From positions 1 to 64,000 of the forward strand of contig CAYOFI010000003.1 of NCBI GenBank assembly GCA_964403335.1: a stretch of 64,000 bases of DNA, in the 5' to 3' direction. This document shows, piece by piece, positions 1 through 9,315 of the stretch (the first letter of the stretch is position 1; each line of letters starts with the position of its first letter). Under the pieces are notes generated by a model. The model saw only the letters and a program-made list of their open reading frames with translations. It was not told where the DNA came from and ran no database searches. Origin of the DNA: CAZYAK01 sp964403335 (GTDB taxonomy: Bacteria; Patescibacteriota; Gracilibacteria; Peribacterales; Peribacteraceae). A program made the position numbers and the translations under genes.

Positions 1-155
1 TTGTCCCGGCGACACGTTAGGGCAGCCCCGTTTCTTCTCGGAAACGCGCTAAGGGAGGCTTAACCGCTCCGGACTGCGGTCCGGGGCTGCGGCCACCCAC
101 CTGGTAACCCCAGGGATCAAGCGTCTCTGTCCGACGGTCGTTGGGCGTGTCTTAA
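1..155 (+). ncRNA. 3' part of a structured RNA, possibly 6S RNA
   Basis: No reading frame looks coding here, but the strand folds well: GCAGCCCC (24-31) pairs with GGGGCTGC (85-92), enclosing hairpins GTTTC/GAAAC and CCGGAC-TGCG-GTCCGG. After it comes CACC plus a CCTGG/CCAGG hairpin and GATCAAG, which loosely recalls the 3' half of 6S RNA. The 5' part lies outside the window, so closing stems cannot be tested. It lacks tRNA-like, RNase P and SRP signature sequences. The 6S assignment is a guess from layout; that it is a structured RNA is better supported. Confidence 0.35.
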
Positions 156-170
156 ACATATGGCCCGTAA

Positions 171-191
171 AGACGTGCGAATCGCACGTCT
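171..191. other. Perfect hairpin between the RNA and dgt
   Basis: AGACGTGCG-AAT-CGCACGTCT, a 9-bp stem with a 3-nt loop, lies just upstream of the dgt promoter. No T-run follows, so it is not a classical terminator; it may be a processing or stabilising structure for the upstream RNA, or an operator. Confidence 0.5.
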
Positions 192-228
192 CTACAACCG
201 GGGGATTTGGGATATACTCCATTCTTCC

Positions 229-1308
229 ATGCAATCCGTTTCATCCCGATCATCGGCCGCCAATTCCCTCCTCGCCCTCTACGCCGTATCGCATCGCGCA
301 CCCTTGGGACGCGTAGTCGCCGAGCCGGATGATGAAACCCGATTTCCCTTTCAACGTGATCGCGGACGCATTATTCACGCGCAGGCGTTCCGACGCTTGC
401 TCGGGAAGACGCAGGTGTTCGTGGCGGGAGAAGGGGATCACTATCGCACACGACTGACGCACACATTGGAAGTCGCACAGATTGCTCGCGACATCGCCAG
501 GACACTCAGACTGAATGAAGATCTGACGGAGTGCATCGCGCTTGCGCATGACTTGGGTCATCCGCCGTTCGGACACATGGGGGAGTATGCAATTGATGCA
601 TGGATGCACACGCATGAGTCGTCGTTTGAACACAATGAACAATCACTTCGCGTCGTCACGACACTCGAACGGCATGGATCGACGGGGTTGAATCTGAGCC
701 AAGAAATTTTGGAGGGACTGATGAAGCATCGGCTGGCAACGGACCGGGGCGGGCGGGCGCTGTCGCTGGACGCCCAAGTCGTCAATCTTGCCGATGAGAT
801 CGCCTACACCGCGCACGATTGTGACGACGGCCTGCGGGCAGGGCTGTTTGCGATGGCGGACCTGGCGGGACTGCCGTTGATTGATGAGGCGCGTGCACTG
901 CAGCAAAACCGCGGCACAGGACTGCGCGGCGCCATCATTCATCTGCTTGTCACCGATCTGTATGCGGAGACGGAAAAACGATTGAAAGAACATCGCGTCG
1001 CCGCCATCGATGACGTGTACGGCGCGACGGTTCTTCTCGTCGGCGTCTCTGCATCCACGCGAAAAGCGCTGACGGACATCAGGGCGTTTCTCTTTGAGCG
1101 CATGTACAGCCATCCGCAAGTACTGCAAAAAAGCGAGGAGGGCCAACGCATTCTTCGCGAACTTTGCGACACGCTCTTCACACATCCGACGGACAAAATT
1201 CTCGCATTACAGGAACTCACAAAAAGCACGCTGCCCGAAGCGGTGAAAGATTACGTGGCGGGGATGACGGATGCGTATGCGAGGGATAAGGCTAAGGCTA
1301 AGGATTAA
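229..1308 (+). CDS. dgt: dGTPase-like HD-domain phosphohydrolase
   Basis: A 359-aa dNTP triphosphohydrolase of the Dgt family, which cleaves dGTP and related dNTPs to the nucleoside and tripolyphosphate and helps balance the dNTP pool. The N-terminus has the family pattern with RDRGRIIHAQAFRRL. The HD metal ligands are visible: His in RLTHTLEV, His-Asp in LAHDLGHPPFGH and the distal Asp in NLADEIAY. The frame opens further upstream at 160, but TATACT at 213-218 ends 10 nt before the ATG at 229, and the family-like sequence begins soon after. The last residues (KAKAKD) are encoded by the AAGGCTAAGG repeat at 1288, so the repeat has supplied the C-terminus. Confidence 0.9.
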   Translation: MQSVSSRSSAANSLLALYAVSHRAPLGRVVAEPDDETRFPFQRDRGRIIHAQAFRRLLGKTQVFVAGEGDHYRTRLTHTLEVAQIARDIARTLRLNEDLTECIALAHDLGHPPFGHMGEYAIDAWMHTHESSFEHNEQSLRVVTTLERHGSTGLNLSQEILEGLMKHRLATDRGGRALSLDAQVVNLADEIAYTAHDCDDGLRAGLFAMADLAGLPLIDEARALQQNRGTGLRGAIIHLLVTDLYAETEKRLKEHRVAAIDDVYGATVLLVGVSASTRKALTDIRAFLFERMYSHPQVLQKSEEGQRILRELCDTLFTHPTDKILALQELTKSTLPEAVKDYVAGMTDAYARDKAKAKD

Positions 1309-1359
1309 GGCTAAGTACTTGAAAAACTATTCTTAGCCTTAGCCTTAATCCTTAGCCTT
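1288..1359. repeat. Inverted repeat, AAGGCTAAGGATT family, between convergent genes
   Basis: Two 28-nt arms (1288-1315 and 1332-1359) made of AAGGCTA/AGGATTA units face each other over a 16-nt loop. The arms are inverted copies with the units in a different order, so pairing is register-shifted. It overlaps the end of dgt and precedes the end of the convergent M23 gene, a position suited to a two-way terminator. A second copy with the same units lies at 52952-53067. Confidence 0.85.
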
Positions 1360-1371
1360 TCTACAGAACTA

Positions 1372-2397
1372 TCAAATCCCCGAAGATGCTGGCAAATACA
1401 ACAACGGATCCACCGCTTTGCCGTCTTTATACATCGCAAAGTGCAGGTGCGGTCCCGTGGACATACCCGCGCCTTCCGTGCCTGGCCTGCCTCCTGAATA
1501 GCCAAGCAGATCGCCCGCGAATACGCGCTGACCGACGGTGACGGTGAACTTGGTCAGATGGCCGTACAGCGTGGAGTAGCCGCCCGGATGTTCGACGACG
1601 ATGTAGTTGAAACCTAGTCCGTGGTCTTGCACTTCGGCGACGATGCCGCCCGCGGCCGCGTACACATCCGAACCTTGGTTCACGGGAATATCGATCGCAT
1701 GATGCTCCATATGGAAACGCGCGACGTATCCTTCGTCTTCAAAGTACGCGGAAATTCCGAGGAGCGGCTGAACGGGCCACAGGAGCGAGACAATGCTGTT
1801 GCTCTTCTTCCCGACGGTCAACGCCACTGCACGGCTTTCGGCTTCGCGCATTTGGTTGAGCGACGTTTTGAGGAATTGCTCCGCGCGTTTTTCATCCTGA
1901 ATGAGCGAGATCAATAACTGCGTGGCGCGCTGGAATTGCTTTTCTACATCCGGATCGACCTCGGCACCCAATGCCAAACGCTGATCCTGGAGGCGCGCCA
2001 ACTGCTCGCGCAATATCTCCTGCTTGTTCTGCAATAAATCGCGCTCTTCGCGCGCACGCATCGCTTCCTGTTCGGCTTCCGAATACTGCTCCTCCAACGG
2101 CGTGTCATCGCCGCCCGTCGGCGTCACCGCAGCCTTTTTCTTCGTCGCGGTTGTGCGCTCTGGTGTACGGGGCACAGGACCTTTTTCGATGTCCTCAGTT
2201 CCCGCATCCACTTCTTCATCTGTTTCGCCCACAGGCAATCCTTCCACAACTTTTTCCGACGACACCTGTTCCGTCAAAACCGATGCCTGCACCGGCGCAT
2301 CCGTCCCGCCGCCACTCAACGCGATACCCCATCCCAAGACGGCGAATATCCCCAGTAACAGGGCACCTGGGCGCGGAACATGGATATCAATATGCAT
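1372..2397 (-). CDS. Membrane-anchored M23 peptidoglycan endopeptidase
   Basis: A 341-aa cell-wall hydrolase of the M23/LytM family, expected to cut peptide cross-bridges outside the membrane. An N-terminal hydrophobic segment (about residues 10-30) acts as signal or anchor, followed by a Pro/Thr-rich stretch and a coiled coil (about 105-195, with EEQYSEAEQEAMRAREERD). The C-terminal LytM domain has its zinc ligands: His and Asp in HHAIDIP, and GPHLHF. The layout matches EnvC/NlpD-like activators as well as active enzymes, but the ligand set is complete, so activity is likely. The frame opens 9 nt upstream with an ATG inside the -10 box TATAAT (2410-2405); the ATG at 2397, 7 nt beyond the box, is the credible leaderless start. 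Confidence 0.88.
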   Translation of the reverse strand: MHIDIHVPRPGALLLGIFAVLGWGIALSGGGTDAPVQASVLTEQVSSEKVVEGLPVGETDEEVDAGTEDIEKGPVPRTPERTTATKKKAAVTPTGGDDTPLEEQYSEAEQEAMRAREERDLLQNKQEILREQLARLQDQRLALGAEVDPDVEKQFQRATQLLISLIQDEKRAEQFLKTSLNQMREAESRAVALTVGKKSNSIVSLLWPVQPLLGISAYFEDEGYVARFHMEHHAIDIPVNQGSDVYAAAGGIVAEVQDHGLGFNYIVVEHPGGYSTLYGHLTKFTVTVGQRVFAGDLLGYSGGRPGTEGAGMSTGPHLHFAMYKDGKAVDPLLYLPASSGI

Positions 2398-2460
2398 TCC
2401 CCCCATTATACCAAAATTAACGAGATTTTGCCAGTATGCCCCCGCACGTACGGATACCGA

Positions 2461-5400
2461 TTATCGCGAAGTCAAACCATTGTCTTGCAGTTTCTTAATG
2501 TACGTCCGCATGGAGCTACGCTGCTTTTCATCAGCAATACGATCGAGATATGTATCTGAGATGGTCAGGGTGATCGGGGGAACAGTACTCTGGATTCCGA
2601 TTTGTTCTTCAAGTATCCAGATGATGTCTCTCCATACTATTACCGCTGATTCGAGAATATCAAATGAAACAGGAGGTTTCGCATCGAACACCGATTTCAA
2701 AAAATCTTGGGTCAAAGATAGCCATTCCCCTATTTCTGCATCCTGCTTCGGATTGGCACCGGGATTTTGCAAACGATTTTTCAGCAGATTAGTCACTTCG
2801 GGAGTATGGAAAGAGCCGCGCTCGCGCAACGCAGTCAACACGATGCCTTTTCTTTCCATATCCAAAGATGCGACTGTCTTCAAGAGCTGAATACGCGGTG
2901 TAATACTATAATGTGAACCATTGGTCAGGATTCCACTCACAGCAAGAATGATATCATCGGTGTTGCTGCTCCTATCGGTGAATACTTTCAAAAACAATGC
3001 GTTCGTAAGCGCGTTTAACGCCAATGCCCGGCCATACTTGTCCGCCCGATACCACTCAATCCTGGAATTGAGCTGGTATTGTCCCTGCCGTAAAATCCTC
3101 AAAATGGAGGTTCTCTCAGACCTGGACAGATCAGGTTTGTCGACCAAACTCAGCAGAGTATTGGTGATATGCTCAGGGGCGTCAAAATTTTGATTGGCTT
3201 TGGGAATTCCATGCTCATCTCCATAGATGACGTAGAAAAATTCTTTCGACAGCCTATTTGTTTCATTCAGAGCATAGATCGCCAGCGAGCGGTCGCCGGA
3301 ATCTTGCCCCTGTAAAAAGGAAAGAATGATGTTTTTGCAAAGTTCGTTTCCGCCCGAAAAATAACTGGTTTTTTCGAGCATCACCAGCGCGGAACGGCGG
3401 AGATCCACTCCGCTCTTCTTGTCCTTCACGATTTCCGCAAGCAATGTTTGGGTTTCCACATCTACAGGCTCAAATTTTTCGCCTCCTATTTCACGTTTTT
3501 TCACGAGACCATCAAGTAAAAGATGCAGGGCGTTTTTGCGCGTATCTTCGGTATCGACATCTGCCATTTTTCGCAGTATCCCGCGGGCCTCCTGGGGGCC
3601 CTTTTTTAGGATCCGCACGATAAGCTTGGCGATTTCGGTTTTTTTCCCTTCCTGTTCATACGTATTTTTCCAGGTCCAATTAATAAAAAGTGTCTTTTTG
3701 AGAATTTCGACGTTGCGCCGATCGTCATCCGTAAGACTGGACTCTTCGATATCCGCGTATTCGTACAATCCTTCCTTCAAACTACTAGCACTTTCCTGAG
3801 TGCGCAGTTGCACGGCACGCAGATAAATGGCGCCCAAAACATTGCGGATATCGGCAGCCAACGTCCGGTCACCGAATTGCGCAGCAAGAGTGTCTAAGGC
3901 GGTTCCGGCCATGCTTGGAGCGACAGAGGGGTTCGATGAATTTTCCGCTTCAAAATGGGGAAGTCGGCCGGTACGCAAAATCTCACGCAAATTTCTCTGG
4001 ACCAGCTGATCGTCAATCGCCAATGATGTCAGAATTTTTCCGCCAAGCTCACGCTCTCGTCCATCTTTGGAAAAAGCAAGCGTAAACGCCGTTGAACGCA
4101 CTTGAGGATTTTTTCTTGCAAGAAAAACAAAAAGATTCTGCAGCCCGGATGTAAGAGCCTTCCTGTTTTCCACGGTATCCGTAATGATCCCGTCGGTGAT
4201 ACTTTCCGCACGCTCGAGTAGTTTTATATATTCTGCAATAAGCAGTTTTGGCGTAGGTTCGTCGACCAAACTTTTGGCCGCTTTTTCCTTGAGTTCATTT
4301 GTTTCTTTGTCATATTGTGCATTTTCCTCCTCTTGTCTCCTTTCGGCCTTTTGCGTTTTGGTCAGTAATCTCTCGGGAGGAGCGGATGGTGAGGGACTTA
4401 CTCCCTCTTTGGCGAATTGCACAAGAGAGCCAAGATCTATGTCGGATGAGCCATCATGCACCATAACTATGAAACCTTGCGTGTCGGGCTGCAGCGCACC
4501 GATGAGCGTATCACCCTGAAAGAATTTCACGCTTCCGCCGATTTCCACGCGGTCCGCGCGAATGCTGAGCACGTACTCATCCGCGGCTGACTGAACTCCT
4601 TTGGCGAGAAGATTATCCGCGTTGAATGCTTGTTTGGATATGCGCAATCGGAATATCTTGCTGTTCTCCAGTGTGAGGCCGTCCAATCCCAGGACATTCG
4701 ATATTCTTTTCTCCGCCTTCGTTTCGACGCCGTCTTTCTTTTGCGTGAACAACTCCAAATTGCGCGCGATGTAACTGAACAACGCATCGATGTTTTCCGA
4801 ACTCAGCTCTTTTCCGATATCCACGGCAATATTGCCGTTCACGGAAAGCTTTTTTCCCCGCATGTCCCCGAAACACTCAAATCGTATGGGCTCCTCCTGC
4901 ATATTTTTCTGCTGCACAAGGATTACATTGGGATTTTCATCACTCAACTTGAACTGCGTGTCAGGATCGATTTTCCCCAACCGCTCGGAAAGCAGACCGC
5001 ATAATTTCTTCACAGCTTCCTGTATCCGAGTTTCAAAATGCTCTTCATCTTCTTTTTCAGGAGGGGATACGGGCTTTTGCTCCATTGTGCCGGGTTCCTT
5101 GGGCATCTCTTCAGCAGGACCGGTTCCCCTGGGCCTGGCAGAAGCTTGTTGCCCATCTGCGACTTTCTCCTGTGGAACTTCCTTCAAACGCTCCAATCTT
5201 TGACGGCCTTTCAAGACCGGCTCCTGCGTTGCGAATGCCTGTTCGCGGACCTGCAACAGTGTTTTGTACACTTCATGCAAAAGCGGATGTCCTGTTTTCT
5301 CAGCATAGAGAGACCGTTCGTTCTGTATCAAATCAAGCGCGTTTTGGACACCTTCTTTGGTCCAGTCATCCGCAAGTGCGGCTTGCACGGCTTCGTCGGT

Positions 5401-7881
5401 TTTGCCAGATAATTCTTTCAACTGCGCGATGTCCTTCCGCTCTTTTTCGATTTCCTCGATATGCGCGTGCAGAGTGGCGGCGCGCTCAGACATCGCCTCC
5501 GGATCAGGCGACTCTTCCAGAATTCTTAATTCCGCCAGTACAGTTGCATGTGCTGCTTCCAATTGCTCGGAGGACGCACCGGGACTCCGGAGTTGTTCCA
5601 AAACGTGATCCGTTATTATCGGCAAATTTCTTGCATCTTCCTCTTGCTGCAGGAGCATTTTCAATTTGGCGTTCAACTCCTGAATCACCGCATTCAACAG
5701 ACCCACTCTGTCCGGAAATTCTTTGGATAAGAACGGTTTATTATTCAATTTGTCCACCTCAAGCAAGATATACGTTACGGCATTATCGATATCTTTCGAT
5801 GATGCACGCTGCTCTTTCGCATTGCTTATTAACTCATCAGTCGTCTTTATCAATTTTCTAAAATCCTCGATTTCTTTGGCTTTCGCTTCAGGCTGCAGGC
5901 TTTCCCATTTTTTTTGCAGTGAAGGGATGCGTCGTGTTTCCAGCAATTCTTTGCGGTCCGCAAATGCAGTATTGTCCGGATATAATCTGCACAGCTCAGC
6001 GACATCGGCCAACTCTTTCTGCGCCTTCTGAAGCTGAAGTTCAACGACTGTTGCGTTCTCGAATTTCGGGTCGATCGCAGACAAATAGCCTTCATCATCG
6101 GTATCGGCATTGCGCTTGAAAGCGGTTTCGATTTCCTTCATGTCTTCGAGCAATATTTTTGTATGCAAGGAGGCGATCCGTTGTTTGGCAAATTCAAGAA
6201 TATTTTGCGGCACACGCTCGGGGTCCAGATTCGCCGCATCCACCGCCTGCTGAAGCTGTTCCTTCTCCTGGCGTGCCAGTTTCACCTTACCCAGGATATG
6301 AGTCAGGTCCTGTTGAAAGATATCATAAACAGCATCATTTTTTGCTTTCACATCCTTCCATTCCTCCAGCAGCGCTTCATTGAACGTCTTAATCTGCGGA
6401 GGCTCTTGTACCTGCTCGATCTTTGCCCTCGCCTCCCGCTGCAACCTATCCCTGTCTTTCCATGCTGAATCCTCCTTCATCAAATTTTCTTTGATCGATT
6501 CTATTTTTTTTCTATCTTCGCCTAACAACAGTTTGTCATACCTATCCCACAGCATGTCATTGACGTGCTCCAGAGTATCTTTGATTTTTGGAATGACGAT
6601 AACGGGGTTATCTGTTTTCTTCGATTGCTCAAAATCTTTGAGCAAATCTGGCAGTTTTTTCTGCAATTCCCCAAAGCGTTCGCGATCTTTTTTTTCTTCT
6701 TCTTTCTTCATTTCTTCCTTCTTATCGTTCTCTACTTTCAGATTTTTTTCGTACTCTCTTTTATCGCGCTCTTCCTTCTCTTTTCTTTGCTTCTTCTCTT
6801 CGTCCTCTCTCTTTTTTTTCTCTTCCACCTCATCGACTTTGTCGAACGTGAAGATCAGGTTATTCAAGCGGGGATCGCGGGTGATGGTCGCGTAGCGCGT
6901 CTGCCCATCCATGATCACTTTCAGGCGCGTGTTCACGATATCGACGGTGCGGGTGAATTGGCTCGTCAGTTCGAAATATGTGTACCCGCCGCTTGCCGGC
7001 ATGGTCTTCCCGTCAAATGACGCCGGAGATATTTCTTTGCCGGCATTCGTGTCCCATTTCACAAACGACACGTCTGCATGCGCAGGCACGCGCAGCAGGT
7101 GATAGACACGCTGATCCATGTTCGTGAACGGCTCGTTGTACCGATCAACGTGGATGGTCTGGAGTTTTTCAGAGTCCGCTGCTTTTTCCGACAGATTCAT
7201 TTTCTTTTTCAAACCATCCGTGGCGACTTGTTTCAATTGATTGCTCAGCCGCGCCGGATCTTTGAGGTCGATCTTGGCTTCCGTTTCCAAAGCGGCAATG
7301 AGCTGTTCCACTTCGCCGTAATGCTGTTCCAATTCGGCGACTTTCCAGAACAGACGCATTTTCAATGCGACATTCAGACGGCCGTCCGGGCGTCCCCCGT
7401 TCAAACGGGCGGCATCGACATCAGCGGATTTCCTCTCCACATCCGCCCAATTCGCAGCCGATTCATATTCGCGGCCGAACCGGGAAGGGGCAGGTATTTT
7501 TTTTGCGTTTTTCAACAGTTCCTGCGCGGTTTTTTGATCAACGGCAAGCGGACTCCAGCCGCGGCCGTTCCAGTATGAAATACGGCCGTCTTCATAGTAA
7601 TACGTGGGGGATTGCGACACCCGTGTGTCTTTGAACTGAAAATCATTATCATCCCTCTCCAGAGTTGTTCGTGTTTCCTTCAGCGGCTGATTGGCCTTCG
7701 TCCGGATGGGATCTGTTTTGGCGCGTTGTACGCCCTGATCCTCCAAGGCCTTCAACCGGTCCTCATAACGCTTGATGCGGCCTTTCACCGTGTCATATGC
7801 ATGAAGATTTTTGGCGACATCGTCCCCGTCCGCCATATGCAGATTGGCATCAAGCCGGTTCTGGGGGGAGTTTGGGGGCAT
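2461..7881 (-). CDS. Very large coiled-coil and HEAT-like repeat protein, unknown function
   Basis: An 1806-aa protein I cannot assign to a family. No signal peptide or membrane segment is visible, so it is probably cytoplasmic. Order: an N-terminal region with a Trp/Tyr-rich patch (YYYEDGRISYWNGRGW, about residues 93-108); a probable beta-rich part (250-350); an extremely charged Lys/Glu coiled coil (about 355-430); long helical stretches to about 900; a Pro/Glu linker (about 910-950); an alpha/beta segment; then from about 1200 a run of helical pairs resembling HEAT/ARM repeats (ALHLLLDGLVKK, RRSALVMLEKTSYF). Its ATG overlaps the stop of the 99-aa gene at 7881 (TGATG), so the two are translationally coupled and may act together. 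Scaffold or cytoskeleton-like roles are possible but unproven. Confidence 0.75.
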   Translation of the reverse strand: MPPNSPQNRLDANLHMADGDDVAKNLHAYDTVKGRIKRYEDRLKALEDQGVQRAKTDPIRTKANQPLKETRTTLERDDNDFQFKDTRVSQSPTYYYEDGRISYWNGRGWSPLAVDQKTAQELLKNAKKIPAPSRFGREYESAANWADVERKSADVDAARLNGGRPDGRLNVALKMRLFWKVAELEQHYGEVEQLIAALETEAKIDLKDPARLSNQLKQVATDGLKKKMNLSEKAADSEKLQTIHVDRYNEPFTNMDQRVYHLLRVPAHADVSFVKWDTNAGKEISPASFDGKTMPASGGYTYFELTSQFTRTVDIVNTRLKVIMDGQTRYATITRDPRLNNLIFTFDKVDEVEEKKKREDEEKKQRKEKEERDKREYEKNLKVENDKKEEMKKEEEKKDRERFGELQKKLPDLLKDFEQSKKTDNPVIVIPKIKDTLEHVNDMLWDRYDKLLLGEDRKKIESIKENLMKEDSAWKDRDRLQREARAKIEQVQEPPQIKTFNEALLEEWKDVKAKNDAVYDIFQQDLTHILGKVKLARQEKEQLQQAVDAANLDPERVPQNILEFAKQRIASLHTKILLEDMKEIETAFKRNADTDDEGYLSAIDPKFENATVVELQLQKAQKELADVAELCRLYPDNTAFADRKELLETRRIPSLQKKWESLQPEAKAKEIEDFRKLIKTTDELISNAKEQRASSKDIDNAVTYILLEVDKLNNKPFLSKEFPDRVGLLNAVIQELNAKLKMLLQQEEDARNLPIITDHVLEQLRSPGASSEQLEAAHATVLAELRILEESPDPEAMSERAATLHAHIEEIEKERKDIAQLKELSGKTDEAVQAALADDWTKEGVQNALDLIQNERSLYAEKTGHPLLHEVYKTLLQVREQAFATQEPVLKGRQRLERLKEVPQEKVADGQQASARPRGTGPAEEMPKEPGTMEQKPVSPPEKEDEEHFETRIQEAVKKLCGLLSERLGKIDPDTQFKLSDENPNVILVQQKNMQEEPIRFECFGDMRGKKLSVNGNIAVDIGKELSSENIDALFSYIARNLELFTQKKDGVETKAEKRISNVLGLDGLTLENSKIFRLRISKQAFNADNLLAKGVQSAADEYVLSIRADRVEIGGSVKFFQGDTLIGALQPDTQGFIVMVHDGSSDIDLGSLVQFAKEGVSPSPSAPPERLLTKTQKAERRQEEENAQYDKETNELKEKAAKSLVDEPTPKLLIAEYIKLLERAESITDGIITDTVENRKALTSGLQNLFVFLARKNPQVRSTAFTLAFSKDGRERELGGKILTSLAIDDQLVQRNLREILRTGRLPHFEAENSSNPSVAPSMAGTALDTLAAQFGDRTLAADIRNVLGAIYLRAVQLRTQESASSLKEGLYEYADIEESSLTDDDRRNVEILKKTLFINWTWKNTYEQEGKKTEIAKLIVRILKKGPQEARGILRKMADVDTEDTRKNALHLLLDGLVKKREIGGEKFEPVDVETQTLLAEIVKDKKSGVDLRRSALVMLEKTSYFSGGNELCKNIILSFLQGQDSGDRSLAIYALNETNRLSKEFFYVIYGDEHGIPKANQNFDAPEHITNTLLSLVDKPDLSRSERTSILRILRQGQYQLNSRIEWYRADKYGRALALNALTNALFLKVFTDRSSNTDDIILAVSGILTNGSHYSITPRIQLLKTVASLDMERKGIVLTALRERGSFHTPEVTNLLKNRLQNPGANPKQDAEIGEWLSLTQDFLKSVFDAKPPVSFDILESAVIVWRDIIWILEEQIGIQSTVPPITLTISDTYLDRIADEKQRSSMRTYIKKLQDNGLTSR

Positions 7882-8180
7882 CAGACAGGCTGAGAAGAAT
7901 CATCATCAAAGACCGATTCCGCGCTTGCGCGCTCGTCTTTTTCCACCGCGGCGCGCAGGGATTTTTCTTCTTTGGCGATTTCTTTTTCGCCGGCGGACAT
8001 TTCCGTCAGCAATTCTTCACTGGAAGCGATGATCTTCGCGTGCAGCGGCGTGAGGTCCGCGATCGCTTTTTTTCGCTGCGCATCAGATAGCTTGGGCGCG
8101 AGAGCGACCAAATGCTCGATCATATCCGGACGCAGACCCACCATTCCCCGCACGGCGGCGATGTATGTTTGTGTGTCCAT
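7881..8180 (-). CDS. Small helical protein coupled to the giant protein
   Basis: A 99-aa protein with no family I recognise, predicted almost wholly alpha-helical, with a short coiled coil (SAGEKEIAKEEKSLRAAVEK) and an acidic tail. The frame runs further upstream to 8249, but TATACT (8196-8191) ends 10 nt before the ATG at 8180, making MDTQTY the likely leaderless start. It is the first gene of a two-gene unit: its TGA shares one base with the ATG of the 1806-aa protein, a strong sign of coupled translation and possibly of a physical complex. Confidence 0.7.
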   Translation of the reverse strand: MDTQTYIAAVRGMVGLRPDMIEHLVALAPKLSDAQRKKAIADLTPLHAKIIASSEELLTEMSAGEKEIAKEEKSLRAAVEKDERASAESVFDDDSSQPV

Positions 8181-8270
8181 AAATCGTTTCAGTATAGCAG
8201 AAATGCGGTTTTGCCGCCAGGTGCCCCTTCTTGCGGTAAGAGCGGGCATTCACTACCGTCATGTACCGTG

Positions 8271-9230
8271 ATGAGTGAGCGCCCCAGAAAAACCGTCGCT
8301 GTCTACTTTACGGAACCGGGTTTTGACGACTATCCCTTCAACGAAGAGGAATACCGCACCGCCTATCACATTTTGGGCGGTTTATTGGCGGAACGGGGGA
8401 CGGGAATGGCCATCGTGCGCGGCAAAAAAACGTACAAGGGCGGGCTGCGATTTACCGGATACTGGGAGTTCCGGAACGGCACGTTTCACCGCCGGGAGGA
8501 AGACATCACCGCGGACTTACTCTTCTTGCGCGGTAAATTAAAAACCAGGCGCGGCATCAACATGATCAACCACCCCGCGTTGCACGCGCTGTGTGACGAT
8601 AAGTCGGATACGTACCGCCGTTTTCCGGACATCAGTCCCAAGAGTATTCGCGTGAATAATCGCAGAGTGCTGAAGGCCGCACTCCCGAAAATTTCGTCCA
8701 AACTTGTGGTTGCCAAACCCGTCGATGGGTTCGGGGGGGCGGGCATCGTGATTGATACTGCCGAAAAAGTACCCAAGAAACTGCATGATTTTCCCTATCT
8801 GCTGCAGGAATTCATCGATACCTCCGGCGGCATCCCGGGCATCTGCAAAGGCCTGCACGATTTCCGGATGGTGTCTGTCCAAGGAAAAATCGTCTCCGTC
8901 TTCATCCGCGAACCGCGGCAAGGGTCTTACTTGGCGAACGTCTCGCAGGGTGCCTCGATTTGGGAATTGGCAGTCAAAGATATCCCAAAAGAAGCCCGCG
9001 AATTATTCGAGAGAGTCGACAAAGAACTGTTGCGCTTCACAAGGCGCGTGTACGCCGTGGATGTCGCGCGGCAAAAAGACGGCCGCTGGCTGCTGATCGA
9101 ACTGAATGCGGAACCGGGGCTCTCGTCGTATGACTATGACGGGAGAAATGATCCGCGCGGGAAGGGGAAAGGGGAGGGATCGAAGAAGTATTTCACAACG
9201 CTGGCGGATTTGTTGGCGGCATCTGCGTAA
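8271..9230 (+). CDS. ATP-grasp family protein (RimK/YheC-like)
   Basis: A 319-aa protein with an ATP-grasp fold, the architecture of ATP-dependent carboxylate-amine ligases. Visible signatures are KLVVAKPVDGFGGAGIVID (nucleotide-binding lysine and glycine-rich loop), LLQEFID (hinge), the DFRMVSVQGK strand pair, and WLLIELNAEPGLSS, the metal-binding Glu/Asn segment. The N-terminal part, with VYFTEPGFDDYPFNEEEY, resembles the pre-grasp domain of RimK or glutathione-synthetase relatives. The substrate cannot be told. The reading frame begins far upstream at 8112, but that part overlaps the divergent gene and is not protein-like; ATG 8271 is chosen, with a weak TACCGT box 11 nt before it. A clear terminator follows at 9255. 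Confidence 0.75.
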   Translation: MSERPRKTVAVYFTEPGFDDYPFNEEEYRTAYHILGGLLAERGTGMAIVRGKKTYKGGLRFTGYWEFRNGTFHRREEDITADLLFLRGKLKTRRGINMINHPALHALCDDKSDTYRRFPDISPKSIRVNNRRVLKAALPKISSKLVVAKPVDGFGGAGIVIDTAEKVPKKLHDFPYLLQEFIDTSGGIPGICKGLHDFRMVSVQGKIVSVFIREPRQGSYLANVSQGASIWELAVKDIPKEARELFERVDKELLRFTRRVYAVDVARQKDGRWLLIELNAEPGLSSYDYDGRNDPRGKGKGEGSKKYFTTLADLLAASA

Positions 9231-9254
9231 GAAAAATCCAGCCATTTGCTTTTT

Positions 9255-9274
9255 ATGCAAAAATTGCATTTTTT
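9255..9274 (+). terminator. Rho-independent terminator after the ATP-grasp gene
   Basis: ATGCAA-AAA-TTGCAT followed by five T. The stem is short (6 bp) but perfect and sits 24 nt after the stop codon. Confidence 0.7.
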
Positions 9275-9315
9275 CAGATATATGAAAAAATACGCGTACT
9301 CTCCTACTGCAACCC

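Noticed and set aside
1..228. tmRNA or RNase P RNA at the left edge
   Set aside because: No TPsi-like GGTTCRANTCC end for tmRNA and no GAGGAAAGTCC or ACAGAA signature for RNase P.
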